NCBI GenBank assembly: GCA_025449115.1
Contig: JAHLKC010000194.1
Location: 1 to 54,364 of the forward strand
DNA from: Chytridium lagenaria
Taxonomy: Eukaryota > Chytridiomycota > Chytridiomycetes > Chytridiales > Chytridiaceae
Direction: 5' to 3'
Length of the DNA: 54,364 nucleotides
In this document: piece after piece, positions 12,145 through 23,597 of the stretch
Position numbering within the stretch: position 1 is the first letter of the stretch
Layout of the letters: each line of letters starts with the position of its first letter
Notes under the pieces: generated by a model
Told to the model about the DNA's origin: nothing
The model's database searches: none
Seen by the model: only the letters and a program-made list of their open reading frames with translations
Made by a program: the position numbers and the translations under genes

Positions 12145-13579
12145 TCACACCTTCCCCTTAAAAACCGACCCATCCAATTTTCTCGCCGCCAACTTTCTAT
12201 TCAACACAACAGCAGCAACCGCAGTGATGGCCACAATCCCAATCACCGGTCCCAAGATCATGGCGGCAAACCTTACGGCTTCCGTGCTTCCACCCGTGCT
12301 GATCGTGTTGGCGCCAAGACTGAAATCAACGCTGGTGGAGGTGGCTACACTAGATCTGGTTGTGGCAGGTACGTTGGCGCGAATTGTCGATGCAGCGGCG
12401 TTTGAGGATATGAGGTTTGCTTGAAAGTCGGAGGGGATAGGGAGGTTGGCGGAGGAGAAGGCTTCGGTGCATTGGGTTACTGGCGATTGGAGAAGTATCT
12501 ATTGGGGGAGAGATGGACGTTAATAGATGATTAAACGAGCACTACAATTTCTATGAAAACATAATGGAACGGATTCATAGTATCAAGAATAATGTAAAAG
12601 ATTTAACCTAAAAAATATGGAAAACTAAATTACCCAGAAAAGCGAGATCCTCTGTTTGTATTCACTTCGTCTCTTCTAAAACAATTATTGGCGATGCTGA
12701 TAAATAGAATCAGGAAAGGAGTAAGTATAGGAATCTAAAAAAATTGGCGATTATAATGAAGTAAAGCAACTGTAGATAAACCTACTTTGTTGCTGTTTAC
12801 ACGGTACAAAATGTCAGGAATAGTTTCTCCGCCAAAGTAGTTGTTCTCAAGGTACGTCAAGTTGAGGTTTGTCATCCTTGAAAGGGCGGCTGGAACAGGC
12901 CCAGCAAATCGGTTATTCCGTAACCTAAGCACATGTTAGGAAAAGAACAAAGTTACTTCTTAGATGGGAACAAAGGTACTGATCCTTAAACTCGGTGAAA
13001 ATTCATACAGAATCACGTTAAAGTTTAGCCCAAATGGGTTAGAAATGATATGTGAAAGACTCACCAAAGGTTCCTCAGATTCACCAAATTACCAATCTGT
13101 TCCGACACAACACCCGTAAACCCGTTCGTCTCCAACGCCAATTCCTCCAACTCAGTCAAGCCCCAAAGCGCATCCGGGAGAGGTCCCTCAAACCGATTCC
13201 CAAATAAGTAAAGCACGTTCAGATTCCTCAAATTCCCGATCCAATCTGGTAAAGATCCGGTGAACTCGTTGTACCCCAACGACAGAGTGGACAGTTGTGG
13301 GAGATTGAATGCATCGGGGAGTTGACCTGGGATGGAGGTGTTGTACAGGACGAGACGTTGGAGTTGGGTGAGAGGTGAGAGAGAGTCTGGAGGGAAGGTG
13401 ATGGTGGAGAGGTCGGTGTTTAAGATGGAGATGCGAGTGATACGGGAGCCGACGCAGCTGATGGGGTTAGGGCTCCCTGGGGCAGATGCGAAGCAGCAGT
13501 TGCCTGTGGCTGAAATAACGGAGGTTGGGAAGATGGAGCGGACCACGGCGCAGTCTGCTGGAACAGTTGGGGTCGACAT
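12145..13579 (-). CDS. LRR transmembrane protein 4 (two compensating indels)
   Basis: Exons 13579-13065, 12924-12786, 12696-12634, 12498-12145. Start MSTPTVPADCAVVRSIFP; a stop four codons upstream of this ATG (TAG, then AGA GAG AAG) shows that no signal peptide precedes it in this exon. Cap DC...NCC...C, six LRRs (FTGSLPDWI, FEGPLPDAL, FTGVVSEQI, FAGPVPAAL), NNCFRRDEVN block, a long Ser/Thr stalk, one TM (MILGPVIGIVAI) and basic tail NRKLAARKLDG. Exon 2 is 139 nt where the equivalent exons of LRR genes 3 and 5 are both 138: one extra A sits in the AAAG next to the donor. A base is missing near 12480 before VTQC. The two cancel, and the exon sum of 1071 nt gives 356 residues. Confidence 0.75.
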
Positions 13580-14172
13580 TTTCTGCTGCTTCTCTCTCTA
13601 TAGGTCTATGAGTCTATTGGGAGGATGTGAGGTTGTCCGTTGTCGTAGGAGACCGTCTAAGTGGCTATTAGAAGCAAAAAATAAATACATACAAGTAAAA
13701 AATGAAAGGGCCAAGGATCACAAACCTTGTCAATTCTCGTTCAAAACTTGTCAAAAACACAAAAGGCTTTTTCAGGCGCACAAAAACACAAAAACTGTCA
13801 AAATTTATTTCATTTCTCCTCGTGGCTCATGCTCAAGCCATTTACTTATCCTACAGAATTATATTATTATGACGCGTCCGCGTTTCAACAACAATGAAGG
13901 CGCGGTGCGAAGTATGTAAACAATAATATCTTTGCTTCATCGTTGACCAACGGATTCCGTTTTAATCTGATTTACCTGACTACGCGCATATCCTAGACAA
14001 AGACAGACTAACTTATTATTTTATTCGTTCTCGCCATCTCTATAACAATCAAACGCGTTTAGACACTCGGCGTTTCCAACAAAAATAAGAGGCATTTCAA
14101 AAACTCACACTTAAAATAAAAACAAAAGTACATCATATAAAAGAAAAAAAGGGAGCTTGAACGCATACATGT
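13580..14172. other. Intergenic between LRR genes 4 and 5
   Basis: Promoter side of LRR gene 4 and 3' side of LRR gene 5. AT-rich with A tracts (13670-13720, 14110-14150). The plus frame that runs across the start of gene 4 (13332-13919) is an antisense shadow. No other feature seen. Confidence 0.4.
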
Positions 14173-15378
14173 TCACACCTTCCCAACCACTGTCCTCTTT
14201 GAAGTCCACCTCTTATTCAGAGCAACTCCAACCACTGCCGCCACCACAATCACCGCAAGCACTGGTCCCAAAATCGTCATTAAAAACCTAAACATTTCGA
14301 AAAACTCTTCCCGTCCCTTTGTTGGGTCGATGGCAAGTTTTGCGGTTGTGATGAGAGACGTTCCAATATCAGAGGGGACGGGAACACCTGCTGACTTGAA
14401 GGCCGAGGTGCATTGAGCAACGGTGCGCGTGGAGTTGTATCTAGGGGACTGGTGAGTTAAGATCGATTGGGGGTTTGGAGATTATTACCTTGAGATACTT
14501 GATTTGGTGTTGGTGTTAACTTCGGATCGCCTGAAGCAGTTGTTGTTGACGCTAACAGAGGAAACAGCCGCCAAAAGAATTGTTTAAAAGACTATAAGAA
14601 TGGAAAGCAAAAAACTCACGATGTAACGTTTATCCCATATAAAGATTCAGGGAAATCAGCTCCTCCGAAAAAGTTCGAATCGAGGTAAGTTTCGTTAAGA
14701 GTGGGTATCTTTCCGAGAGAGGTTGGAATTGGACCAGCAAGTTGGTTATTACTCAAACTAAGAAACAGAGAATAAGAGACTCATATTACACGTTTTCATA
14801 ATAGTAAAAAAAACAAAAACAAAACGTACTTGAGATTATCCAGATTCCTCATTTTCTCAATATCCTCTGGAACCCTCCCACTCAGTTGATTCCTCTCCAA
14901 ACTTAAAACCACCATCTCAGTTAACCCCCAAAGAGAGTTTGGAATCGTTCCATTGAGTTGATTTCGATAAAGATATAAGGATCTCAAGTTCCTCAAATTC
15001 CCAATCCATTCGGGTATCGGTCCCGTAAACCTGTAATTTGGTGTTCATATTTCTTGCTTTTGGTAAAAAAAAGTAAACCTATTGTTTCCCAGATTTAAAA
15101 CAGTCAATGACTGGAGGTTTTGAAGGACGGATGGGATGGGCCCGGAGATGGAAGCTGATGGGATGCTTAAAAATTGGAGTTCGGTTAAGCTTGCAAAGGT
15201 GTCGGGAAGGTGAGTGTGGAGAGGTTTGTATTGCGGATGATAATGTTGGTCACCCTAGAGTTTCTGCAGGTGATGGGGTTTGTGGTCGATCGGGTGCAGC
15301 AGTTACCGTCCTGGCTGACCACTGAGGTTGGGAACATTGTACGAAGCACGAGACAGTCGGCCGGATGGTGTTGGACAT
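14173..15378 (-). CDS. LRR transmembrane protein 5 (two frameshifts in exon 1)
   Basis: Exons 15378-15079, 15030-14830, 14757-14620 (138 nt), 14551-14489 and 14440-14173. The first intron is only 48 nt (GTTTAC...TACAG). Start MSN, then a one-base break at about 15364 before the cap ADCLVLRTMFP; a second at about 15200 (TTCCCGACACC). Cap DC...NCC...C, LRRs (ISGPIPSVL, FTGPIPEWI, LNGTIPNSL, LSGRVPEDI, LAGPIPTSL), NNCFRRSEVN block, RYNSTRTVAQC, short stalk, a TM starting MTILGPVLAVIVV and basic tail NKRWTSKRTVVGKV. With both bases added the exons sum to 972 nt, 323 residues. The last four exons are intact. Confidence 0.75.
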
Positions 15379-15973
15379 CTTTTTCAGATATGAGGGATGC
15401 AGGAAAACGCGCTGACGGGGTAAAGCCGGTCTCTTGAGGTTAATAAGAGGAAATCAAAGTCTGAATGGCTTCTTTATACAAAAGTTGGCTTGACAGAGTT
15501 GGACAAGTTGAAGCACAAAGCACAAGAACCACTAAACCCAAATTACGTTTTTGTGTCAAACTCTATTTTATTCAAGAACAAGTAAAAAAAGACTATTAAT
15601 AAAGAAAAGAACCCGATCCAGTCGAATTGCTCCTAAATGATTCTGTGCCCCAGTCTATACAAGTCAGTGCTCCTAAAAAAAAAAACTTTCTGCTGCTAAA
15701 TATTCATAAGTTTTCAACAAACCAAGCCATTTCCTCTCCTCTTCAAGGTGAAGGGGGGGGTTACGAAGGTGAAAGCATAGATTCACGAGGTCATTCATTT
15801 TACTTTTATAATTATAAAATCACCATTATCCATTAATCTTCCCTTCCCCGCACACAAAATCTAAACAAGAAAACACAACACCAAGAAAAAAAAAAAACCG
15901 ACGCTTGTACACGCGCCAAAAAACAAAAACAGCCGTCTTGCTCCTTTCAAAAACGCTATTCAACCCCCCTCAT
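15379..15973. other. Intergenic, promoter of LRR gene 5 and 3' flank of LRR-SAM gene
   Basis: No supported gene. It contains A-rich runs (15677-15690, 15884-15898) and a run of eight G (15752-15759). The plus frame 15627-15836 has no domain. Confidence 0.4.
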
Positions 15974-18501
15974 TCAGGAATACAAGGGTGGTAGATCCGT
16001 CCGTGTCCCTATTGTCCCCGTCCCCATCCTTAACCCCTCGACAGCATGCAAAATAACATTCCGCGCTGTCGACGACGCAACACCCATTTCCATCAACTTG
16101 CGATCATTGATCAACAAAAGCATGTATCCGGTTACATTATGCACTACAAACACAAAATTAAAGGGTAAGTGGATGAAAGGGATGCAGGTTTAAAAAAAAA
16201 TAGGAGGTTTGGTCGATGAAAGGAACGCCAAACGATGATATCAAAGAGGGGGGCCGGGGGGGAAAGAAAAGTGGTTTCTCACCTTCAACAAATCCACAAT
16301 CTGCGGAGCAATCCCCGCCCCCATCAACCATTCCAAAACTTGCTCCAAACTCCACCCAGCAACATCATTCTCAAGTGTCACCTCCCGTTTCTCAAACACC
16401 AAAGTAACCGGTTTCTCGCCCTCTCCTCGGTCCCCGTCGCACTCTTCATAGATTTCTCACCATCTCCATCGACCCCCGTACTCGTCACCGGTTTCTCGCC
16501 ATCTCCATCGATCCCCGTCACACTCGTCACCACTTCATCCCCCTCAATCTGCGTCGCACTCGTCACCGGTTCCCGCTCTCCCCCTCATTCCGCGTCGCCC
16601 TCGTCCCCCAAAGCGTCCCTCGTTTCTCCAACGGCCCATCATCAACAGAGGGAAGTCTCAAAACAGACGTTTCACGGTCAACTTGATGCGAAATAGTCGA
16701 CGAAGGGTGTAAAGTGGTTGAGTGGATGGAAACAGCAGGGTTTGGGGAGACGTAGGTGTAGGTGACGTTTCGAGGGTGACGGTCAAGGTTTAACGGAATG
16801 ACAGGATTGTAAATAGGTAGTGATTTTTCGGTTTCAATGATGACGTGTGGAGGTTTTATGGGGATTTTTAAGGCTGACGGGCGCGGGATTATCAGGGTTA
16901 TTGGGAGTGAGTTCGACGTTGCGTTCCGTTTTGCGACGCCGTGTACGGAGGATGAGGAAGGCTGTTATTGTGATGAAGAGGAGGAGAAGGATGAGGAGGG
17001 ATGCGAGGAGGGAGATGGAGAGAGGGGTGGAGAGGTTTAAGATTGTGAAAGAGATGGAGGTGGGTGGGATTGATGTTGAGGATGGGGAAGGAGAGGTTTG
17101 TCGTGGAGATGGAGGCGGGGGAGCAATGGTTGGCCACGATGAACCAAGAATAGATTGACATATGGGGAGAGGTCGTTGTGTGGTACTATGAAGGAGGATT
17201 AGATGATTTGGATGTGTGTGATAAAACAAAAGAATACGCACTTTGCACCAAAGGTGAGTTCGCGGTTAATCTCCCCGTCCCTGAAACAGTTCCCATCGAT
17301 GCTATCCAAGAAAACATCAATAAGACGAGAAAAAAAAAAAAGAAAGCTAAGTGAAAAACTTACGTGTAATCGCTCACATTGTACACAAAAGGTGGTAGCC
17401 TTCCATACATCACATTACCTCTCAAAAGCCTGAAAAAATCCCGTAAGCATCACAAGAAAAAAGGAAAGAAACTAGATAAAGTAAACCTACAATGATTTCA
17501 AATTTTCATTCCCCAACCTCTCCGGCACCTCCCCCGTAATCCCCGCATACTGTGCATCCAAAAGACTGCAAATTCAACAGTCCCGAGAACGAGGTTGGGA
17601 TGGAACTGGGTAAACTGGTTCCGTGAGATTCTCCTATAAAAACGGGGTTTTTTAAAAAAAGGCGATTCAACTTATGTGGTTTGTTTTTGTTTTTGTTTTT
17701 TGGTTTTTTACTTACATGGTGGCTAATCGTCCGAAGATTCCCAAGCTCTTCCGGGAGGGTACCTGTAAACTGGTTGGAACTGACATCAAGGAGTGCGAGA
17801 TCAGCTATAGAGCCAAGAGAGGAGGGGAGAGCACCGGAGAAGTTGTTTTGGGAAAGGTTCCTAAAAACACGGATTCAGAACCTGGATAACAAGCTGATAA
17901 AAAGGAGAAAAAAAATATTCCTACAATGATTCCGCAGACACGAGGTTTGAGACTTCTGACGGTATGGTTCCGTTTAACCGATTACCGGAAACATCCCTGG
18001 GGCAAGCAGGCAAGCATAAGTAACCTAACTCAATCCACCGTTGAAAAAATTCGAAAAACTCACAGAAACTTCAACCCCTTTATACTCCAAATTTCGGTAG
18101 GTATGGCTCCAACAAGCGAATTCGAACTTAAATCCAAATACTCTAATCTCTGCAACAACGCAATTTCTTTTGGAATAGGTCCAAGAAAACTGTTCCCCTT
18201 CAAATCGATCCTCGCAAGACTTGTAAGATTGGCGATGGGTGGTAGAATGTAATCACGAAACGAAATGTTCGGAAACCGACTATATGAACAGAAAGATAAC
18301 GAACAATGTGATCAACACCTTTCAATATATAAACAAAAGGGAGATTGTTTTCCTTTCGGTAGTTTCTTACATTGCAATGACGTTTCCGTTGTCGTCACAA
18401 GAGATACCATTAATTGTGCAACAACTGTCAAGGAAAACACTGCCTGCGATTCGTAAGCTGATGGGGAAAGCTATACTGAGGCGTTCGCATTCTGTGGCCA
18501 T
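15974..18501 (-). CDS. LRR receptor-like protein with cytoplasmic SAM domain (several frameshifts)
   Basis: Exons run from the ATG at 18501: 18501-18371, 18279-18064 (216 nt), 17996-17925 (72), 17860-17716 (145), 17633-17491 (143), 17429-17364, 17301-17242, 17185-16283, 16143-15974. Cap TEC...DSCC...SC, then about seven LRRs (FLGPIPKEI, LVGAIPTEI, LNGTIPSEV, FSGALPSSL, ITGEVPERL), a GNCFRDGEIN block, a Pro/Ser stalk and one TM followed by RTRRRKTERN. Unlike its neighbours it has a long tail: acidic repeats (GDGEKPVTS..), then a SAM-type domain split by an intron (WSLEQVLEWLMGAGI; VTGYMLLLINDRKLMEMGV; ARNVILHAVEGL). SAM domains usually oligomerise or bind partners, so this may signal inward from an LRR ectodomain. 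Breaks lie in exons 4, 5, the tail (about 16820, 16600, 16420) and at the SAM splice site. Confidence 0.7.
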
Positions 18502-19326
18502 GGCGATACGTGTGCCAGTCTAGTACTTGTCGTTGATGAATAATGCGTTGATTGCGTTAAACGTTATCGGATCGCAGTAATGATGGGTTCAGAAATGTCT
18601 ATTTAGGTGAATGATGTGTGTGATGGAGTCGTTGAATGTGATGTTTCGTATATATGTATGCCCGCTGGTTATGGCAAACAATAACTTGATTTCCTCAACC
18701 CCAAAAAACACCCAAAATCCAAACTTCAGACTCAACGTATCGGAATCAAAGAAGGATAACTTGGAGGAATATGGAAAAGATGAACACCTTCCTTTAGGAC
18801 AGAAGGTGATGGAATCAACGAGGGATGAAGGGGGTGATTATTTTTTTTGTTTTTTTAAACTTCGTCACTTTTCTTTGAACGTCCCAGGCTACGTGGTACC
18901 ATACAGTTGTGCACACGTACACAAAAATGTCCAGACACCGTATCATGATAAGTGGAGCACCCCTCTTCCTTTGGCAGTTTTCCAAGACGCGCCGCTTCTG
19001 TAATAGGGAGCAATTCAATCGATGCGGTTGCGGACCTCGATGTCTATGACTATACCCTCTGCATATATGGCAGCATGGCTACCACGGTTCACGTTATAGA
19101 ATTATTACTTTACGGATATATCACAGCTACATGCCATTCTTTATTAGTCCCCCCGCCCTTCTCCCCATAACATCAATGGATATCACAGCACACCAATCTA
19201 ATTAACCCTCCCCATCACACCAACTGATTAATATCACCGCACTATTCATTCTAACCCCCAACCCCCCTTCTCCCCCGTCCCCGAATCCCCTCCTCACTCC
19301 TCCCACACCCCCCATAAACCTCCCCA
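18502..19326. other. Intergenic, no supported gene
   Basis: Promoter side of the LRR-SAM gene and 3' flank of the DUF4336 gene. Frames at 18611-19003 (+) and 18815-19018 (-) overlap and lack domains. The segment 19140-19330 is C-rich on the plus strand (runs of CCCC) and could be 3' UTR of the DUF4336 gene. Confidence 0.4.
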
Positions 19327-20806
19327 TCACCCACACTCACACACATCCTTAGCATTCGTACTCCAAGCCCCAACATCAGGAGACCTTTTCTTCTTCCCCA
19401 ACTCCCTCAATTTACCCTCATTCCTCATCAACACATCCGCAAGCTGCTCTTTTGCACCCCCAATCTTGACGCCATTGTGCGCGGAACAGATGGAATCAAA
19501 GTCCCAGTCCTAAACCAATGTGTTTTCAGTTTAAAGGGGGTAAAAAAGAGGATCCAGAACAAAAAGAAAAAGGAGGGAGGGGCGGGATTACAGCAACAAA
19601 AAAGAAGGCGGGGCTTTAGAACAACAAAAAAAGGGGGAGGAGATTTAGAACAAAGCGAAAAAGAAAAAAGGAAGGGAGGGTTTCAGATCAAAAAGAAATA
19701 TAAAGAAGGTAGACCAATGATAAACCTCAAAAAAGGGGAGAGATGGTGCGAATCAAGTGTTGTTATTTGTTTGTTATTGTTGTTCATACCTTCAAAAGCT
19801 TCTCCAACCAACATTTAAAACCGTCTCGGCGCATCCTCATCAGGCAACAACCCCGGTCCATCAATAGACTGATGAAACGTCATAGTCCCCTCCGCGATCC
19901 CCGCAATCCTCATCAAAAGTCCCGGTTGATTAAATATCATAATCGTATCATCCTAAAAAACATCATTAGACACATAAAAAAAACGGAATCTCTCACCACA
20001 TGAATCGTTCTACTTTTTTTATGGAAAACAAAGACACTGGAGAAATGGTTCGAGCGTTCAGGGAGGGGATTCACAAATTCGGAACCGGCTGGAATCCGCA
20101 TCTCAATTTCGGGTTCCCAGTACCTCCGTACCCTCTCATCGCTCAAATCACCTTCCCTAAAAAAAACATGTCGTTCATCAGCACCTCAAAAAAATCAACA
20201 ATCATCCCCATTAATAAACAACAAAAAGCCAAATCAAAAACAACAAAACCGAAATAAGCCTTAAAAAAAACAATAAAAAACTAGATCCTGCCCCTTTAAA
20301 ACCAACAAAAAAACAAATCACCCATTAGAAAACACCAATAATCCCCCATTGAAAAAACCACCACAACACCGAGATCCCTATAAAAGAAACCCCCTCAAAC
20401 CATCGCACTAAAAAACCAGGACTCACCAAGGTATCTCCGGAAAAACCCTGACATGTCTCGGCGTTCCAAAATACCTCACATCCGGGTAAACTCTATAAAA
20501 CGCTGGAAAATACAAAGTATGATAAGGATGCGTTCCCAACACTCCTTCCATAAGTCTCCCACAATCCGTAAGATCATCCAACTCCTCCTTCAATTCCCTC
20601 GTCAACTCCACCGTATCCACCACCAAGAACCTCCCATTCGCGAGTCTCAGTAAAGACATTTGCGTGCCGATATCCATTAACCCAAACATGTACTTGAACG
20701 GCTGAAGGAGGGCGTTAGTTTGAACAAATGGGGGAAGGGGGCTCACAGCTCGGATGTTGAAGAAACCTGGAGTGACTTCCTTGATATGTTGATATCGTGG
20801 TGGCAT
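19327..20806 (-). CDS. DUF4336 family protein
   Basis: Four exons recognised: 20806 to about 20428 (donor GTGAGT), then EGDLSDERVRRYWEP (about 20155-20000), DDTIMIFNQPGLLMRIAG (about 19953-19790), and DWDFDSICSAHNGVKIGGA to the stop at 19327. The conserved pieces GTHPYHTLYFPAFYRVYPDV, FVFHKKSRTIHV and SICSAHNGVKIGGA match what I recall of the DUF4336 family, found in bacteria, plants and fungi; its biochemical role is not established, and the HPYH segment recalls a reduced metallo-beta-lactamase metal site (inference). One frameshift: an extra T in CGGTTTTAAATG near 19822 interrupts RRFKCWLEKLLK. No signal peptide or TM is visible, so it is probably soluble. It lies between two LRR genes with no evident functional link. 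Confidence 0.7.
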
Positions 20807-21564
20807 GATGTATATAGTGACGACTGCCTTTTTTCTTTTCGTTGTACTTCACGTCCAAGATCTCAACCACCTTCTGTTTTTTTTTGGGGGGGATGGTTTC
20901 TTTTCGTTGATATTATACTGTGAGGAAGAGAATGAGCTGAAAAGAGAAGAGTCTTTTATTGAGAATCTTCCTCCCCCTCCCCCCCGCTCATCCTCTTGCT
21001 CCTATCTGAGATTTGATTCGGGCATCCAGCGCTTTAATTTCGGGTAACGTAGATCTTTAACAATTGAATTTGGTTCGTGACTCCTCAAAGATGAAATACC
21101 TTGATTTTCGCTACATAAAAGAGAGGAACAAGCTCCTCTATCCATTTAAATCAAAAACCGATCATTTCTCCAGTTAGCTTCATTTCTGTAGCTGTCTGTT
21201 TGTAGATAGTCCAATGAAAGAACGATGAAATATATCCCCAAAACACGACATCCCACCAGAAAAAACAAAAAAACATTACTTCTAAAATGCTTTATATACT
21301 TCCAAAACCCTTAGACTGAGACCGAGAAAACTTGAAAATGCCAAAAAAAAGAAAGCACATCCCGTTTTTTTTAAAAAAAAACCGGAACCAAAGAAAAAGA
21401 GAGAAAAAGGTGTAAAAGCAAGCAAATAATGTTAAAGCGAGTCACAAAAGGAGAAAGGGATAAATAGTAATGAACCACATATCCCCCTGTACACGTCTAA
21501 TGCAAATTTGAAAATAAACAAATAAAGTAGGAGAAGGGTTATAAAACCCCCGACGAGAAGGCAT
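20807..21564. other. Intergenic, no supported gene
   Basis: 5' flank of the DUF4336 gene and 3' flank of LRR gene 7. AT-rich with A tracts near 21250-21380, and TAAAG or AATAAAC-like strings near 21440-21520 that may serve as 3' end signals for LRR gene 7. No domain-bearing frame. Confidence 0.4.
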
Positions 21565-23597
21565 TTAGAATCCCCTCTTCTCATCTCTCCCCACCTTCCT
21601 TCTATAAAACATAATCGCCATAGCCACAGCCCCAGCAACAGCAACCCCAACCCCAACCGTAGCCCCCGCAATAACCGGCGCATTCACCCCTTTCGCCGCA
21701 ACAACCGTCCCACCATCCCCACTCCCTCCCGAGGAAGCCTCCGCAGCACCCGAAGCAAGTGGGAGATACGTGGTAAAAGCGGTCCCATTGATGATGACAA
21801 CGTTGGCCACATTCATACCAGGACCGCTGGGGTTAGACGCTTGAGGGGGGATGGTGGTGAAGATGCTGGTGGTGGTGGAGCCGCCGTTGTTGGAGGAATC
21901 GTTGGAAGAGGCGCCAGAGTCGTTGGGGTTGGTACTTTGGTTGGGGTTCTGGTCCGAGTTGGAGTTGGGGTCGGAGCCGGGAGTGGAGTCTGAGTCTGGG
22001 TCTTCGGATGGGGGGACTGGGGTCGGGAAGGGTTGGATGCTGGGTGCTTTGGAGTAGAAGCCGTCGCAGTAGGCGTGGGTGCCTTGTTGAACTTGTCTGT
22101 AAAGGTAGACGGAATGATCAGTATGTGAGTCAAGTTTCTAGAGTCTACCTGTCGCCTGGTAAATCCGTCATGTAAATACAGTTACCTTCGAATCTGTGTT
22201 TCAACAGGGATGGTTTGATTGTTATTTATCGTTCGTGTAAATGAGAAAGACAAAAAGAATATTGTTCAGGTGAATGAGAAACAACAAAAAAAAAATTCAC
22301 TCAAAAACTTGAGTGTAATAGTACTGACCTGAGATTTGGGATATTGAACAACGCCGATGGCACAGGTCCTGAAAGATAATTATTATTAATCGCCCTAAAT
22401 AACAAAAAATAAAGAATAGATTAGTAAACCCTTTCAAAACTCCAAAGAGACAAGGAAGCCTTACATTGTCTCGATATTGATTCTCCCAATTCCTTCCGAA
22501 ATGGGTCCATAAAGTCTATTATTCCCCAACTGCACCACCTTCAAATTTGGCATGATTCCCACATCGGGAAACGCTCCTGTGATCTGGTTAATCTCAAGTG
22601 ACCTGAAGAAAAAAAGGGGGGAAGAGGTGAGGTTAGCAAATCGCGATGAGCTGTGGCGTAAAGGACGGAAAACTTACACAAAGTTGAGCCGGGTCAAGGA
22701 TGAGAAACTGTATGGGATGGAACCAGTCAAACCACTGGTGCCGCCGTCTAATCGTTCGAGGCGGACCATGTTGCCAATATTGTCGGGGAGGGGGCCGCTG
22801 AATTTATTGACGTAGAAATTGCTAAATATGGCTTTTAGTTGTACATTCTTTCAAGACAAAAAGGTAAATAAAAAGGACATGAAGAAGAAAGAAAAGACTC
22901 ACAACGTCCGCAGCCTTCGCAAGTTTGTCAACTCGGACGGAAGTGTACCCGTCAATTGATTAAAATGTATACTCCTTTTAAAGATGAAAGAAAAGAAAAG
23001 GTTTCATGTCAATGTTGCGATCCCCACAGATGCGAAGGGCGAAAAGGCTTCCTTACAATTCCTCCAATGTTCGAATATAGCCGATATCACCGGGAACGTC
23101 TCCAGTAAATTCGTTATTGTTTAATTTTAGTCTCTTGAGGTTTGGAAGACGTGACAGGCCGTTTGGGAGGTTGCCACGGAGTTGTCGAGACCCAAAGTCA
23201 CTAGTTGGATTGAGAAGAACAGTGTGAGTGACGACGGAAAGGCTTTAGAAGTGGGTCGATGGATTAAGAGTAAAAGAGTCGATGATGTCTTGATATCGGA
23301 TGTAGATGTATTGAAAGGATGTGCATGCTATTGACACCACCAGCCCATTAAGACATGTTACATTCCTTTATGTTGAACACCCGTTTTCCATCCATCCCTC
23401 CATGATCCATCCATTTATCCATCACCTAAACCAAACAAAAACAACAAAAACACATTAAAAAGAAAGCAAAAGATAACTCACATTTCCACAACCCGCCCTC
23501 CTTCACAAGAGATTCCTTGTTGATTACAACAGTCGCTGGATATCCCAGTGATGCCACGGAATGCCTCTGCTAGAGGTCCGCAATCCGGAGAGGACAT
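21565..23597 (-). CDS. LRR transmembrane protein 7 (intact)
   Basis: Eight exons, all joined in phase 2: 23597-23482, 23200-23057 (144 nt), 22974-22903 (72), 22821-22678 (144), 22602-22465 (138), 22394-22329 (66), 22193-22149 (45), 22096-21565 (532). They sum to 1257 nt, 418 residues, with no frameshift; this is the only LRR gene here that reads cleanly throughout. Start MSSPDCGPLAEAF; cap DC...DCC...SC; eight LRRs (LRGNLPNGL, FTGDVPGDI, LTGTLPSEL, FSGPLPDNI, LTGSIPYSF, ITGAFPDVG, LYGPISEGI, LSGPVPSAL), a GNCIYM block, a Cys-containing segment (AYCDGFYS), a long Ser/Asn/Asp/Pro stalk, one TM (PVIAGATVGVGVAV) and a basic tail (YRRKVGRDEKRGF). Probably a surface protein with N-terminus outside; ligand unknown. 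Confidence 0.82.

Noticed and set aside
13332..13919. 195-codon plus frame
   Set aside because: Antisense to exon 1 of LRR gene 4, which has clear LRR and cap motifs.
5680..15378. Calling LRR genes 1-5 pseudogenes
   Set aside because: The breaks are single-base, mostly in homopolymers, restore whole-codon exon sums, and occur equally in TIM50; decay would also leave substitutions in splice sites and Cys/Leu positions, which are intact.
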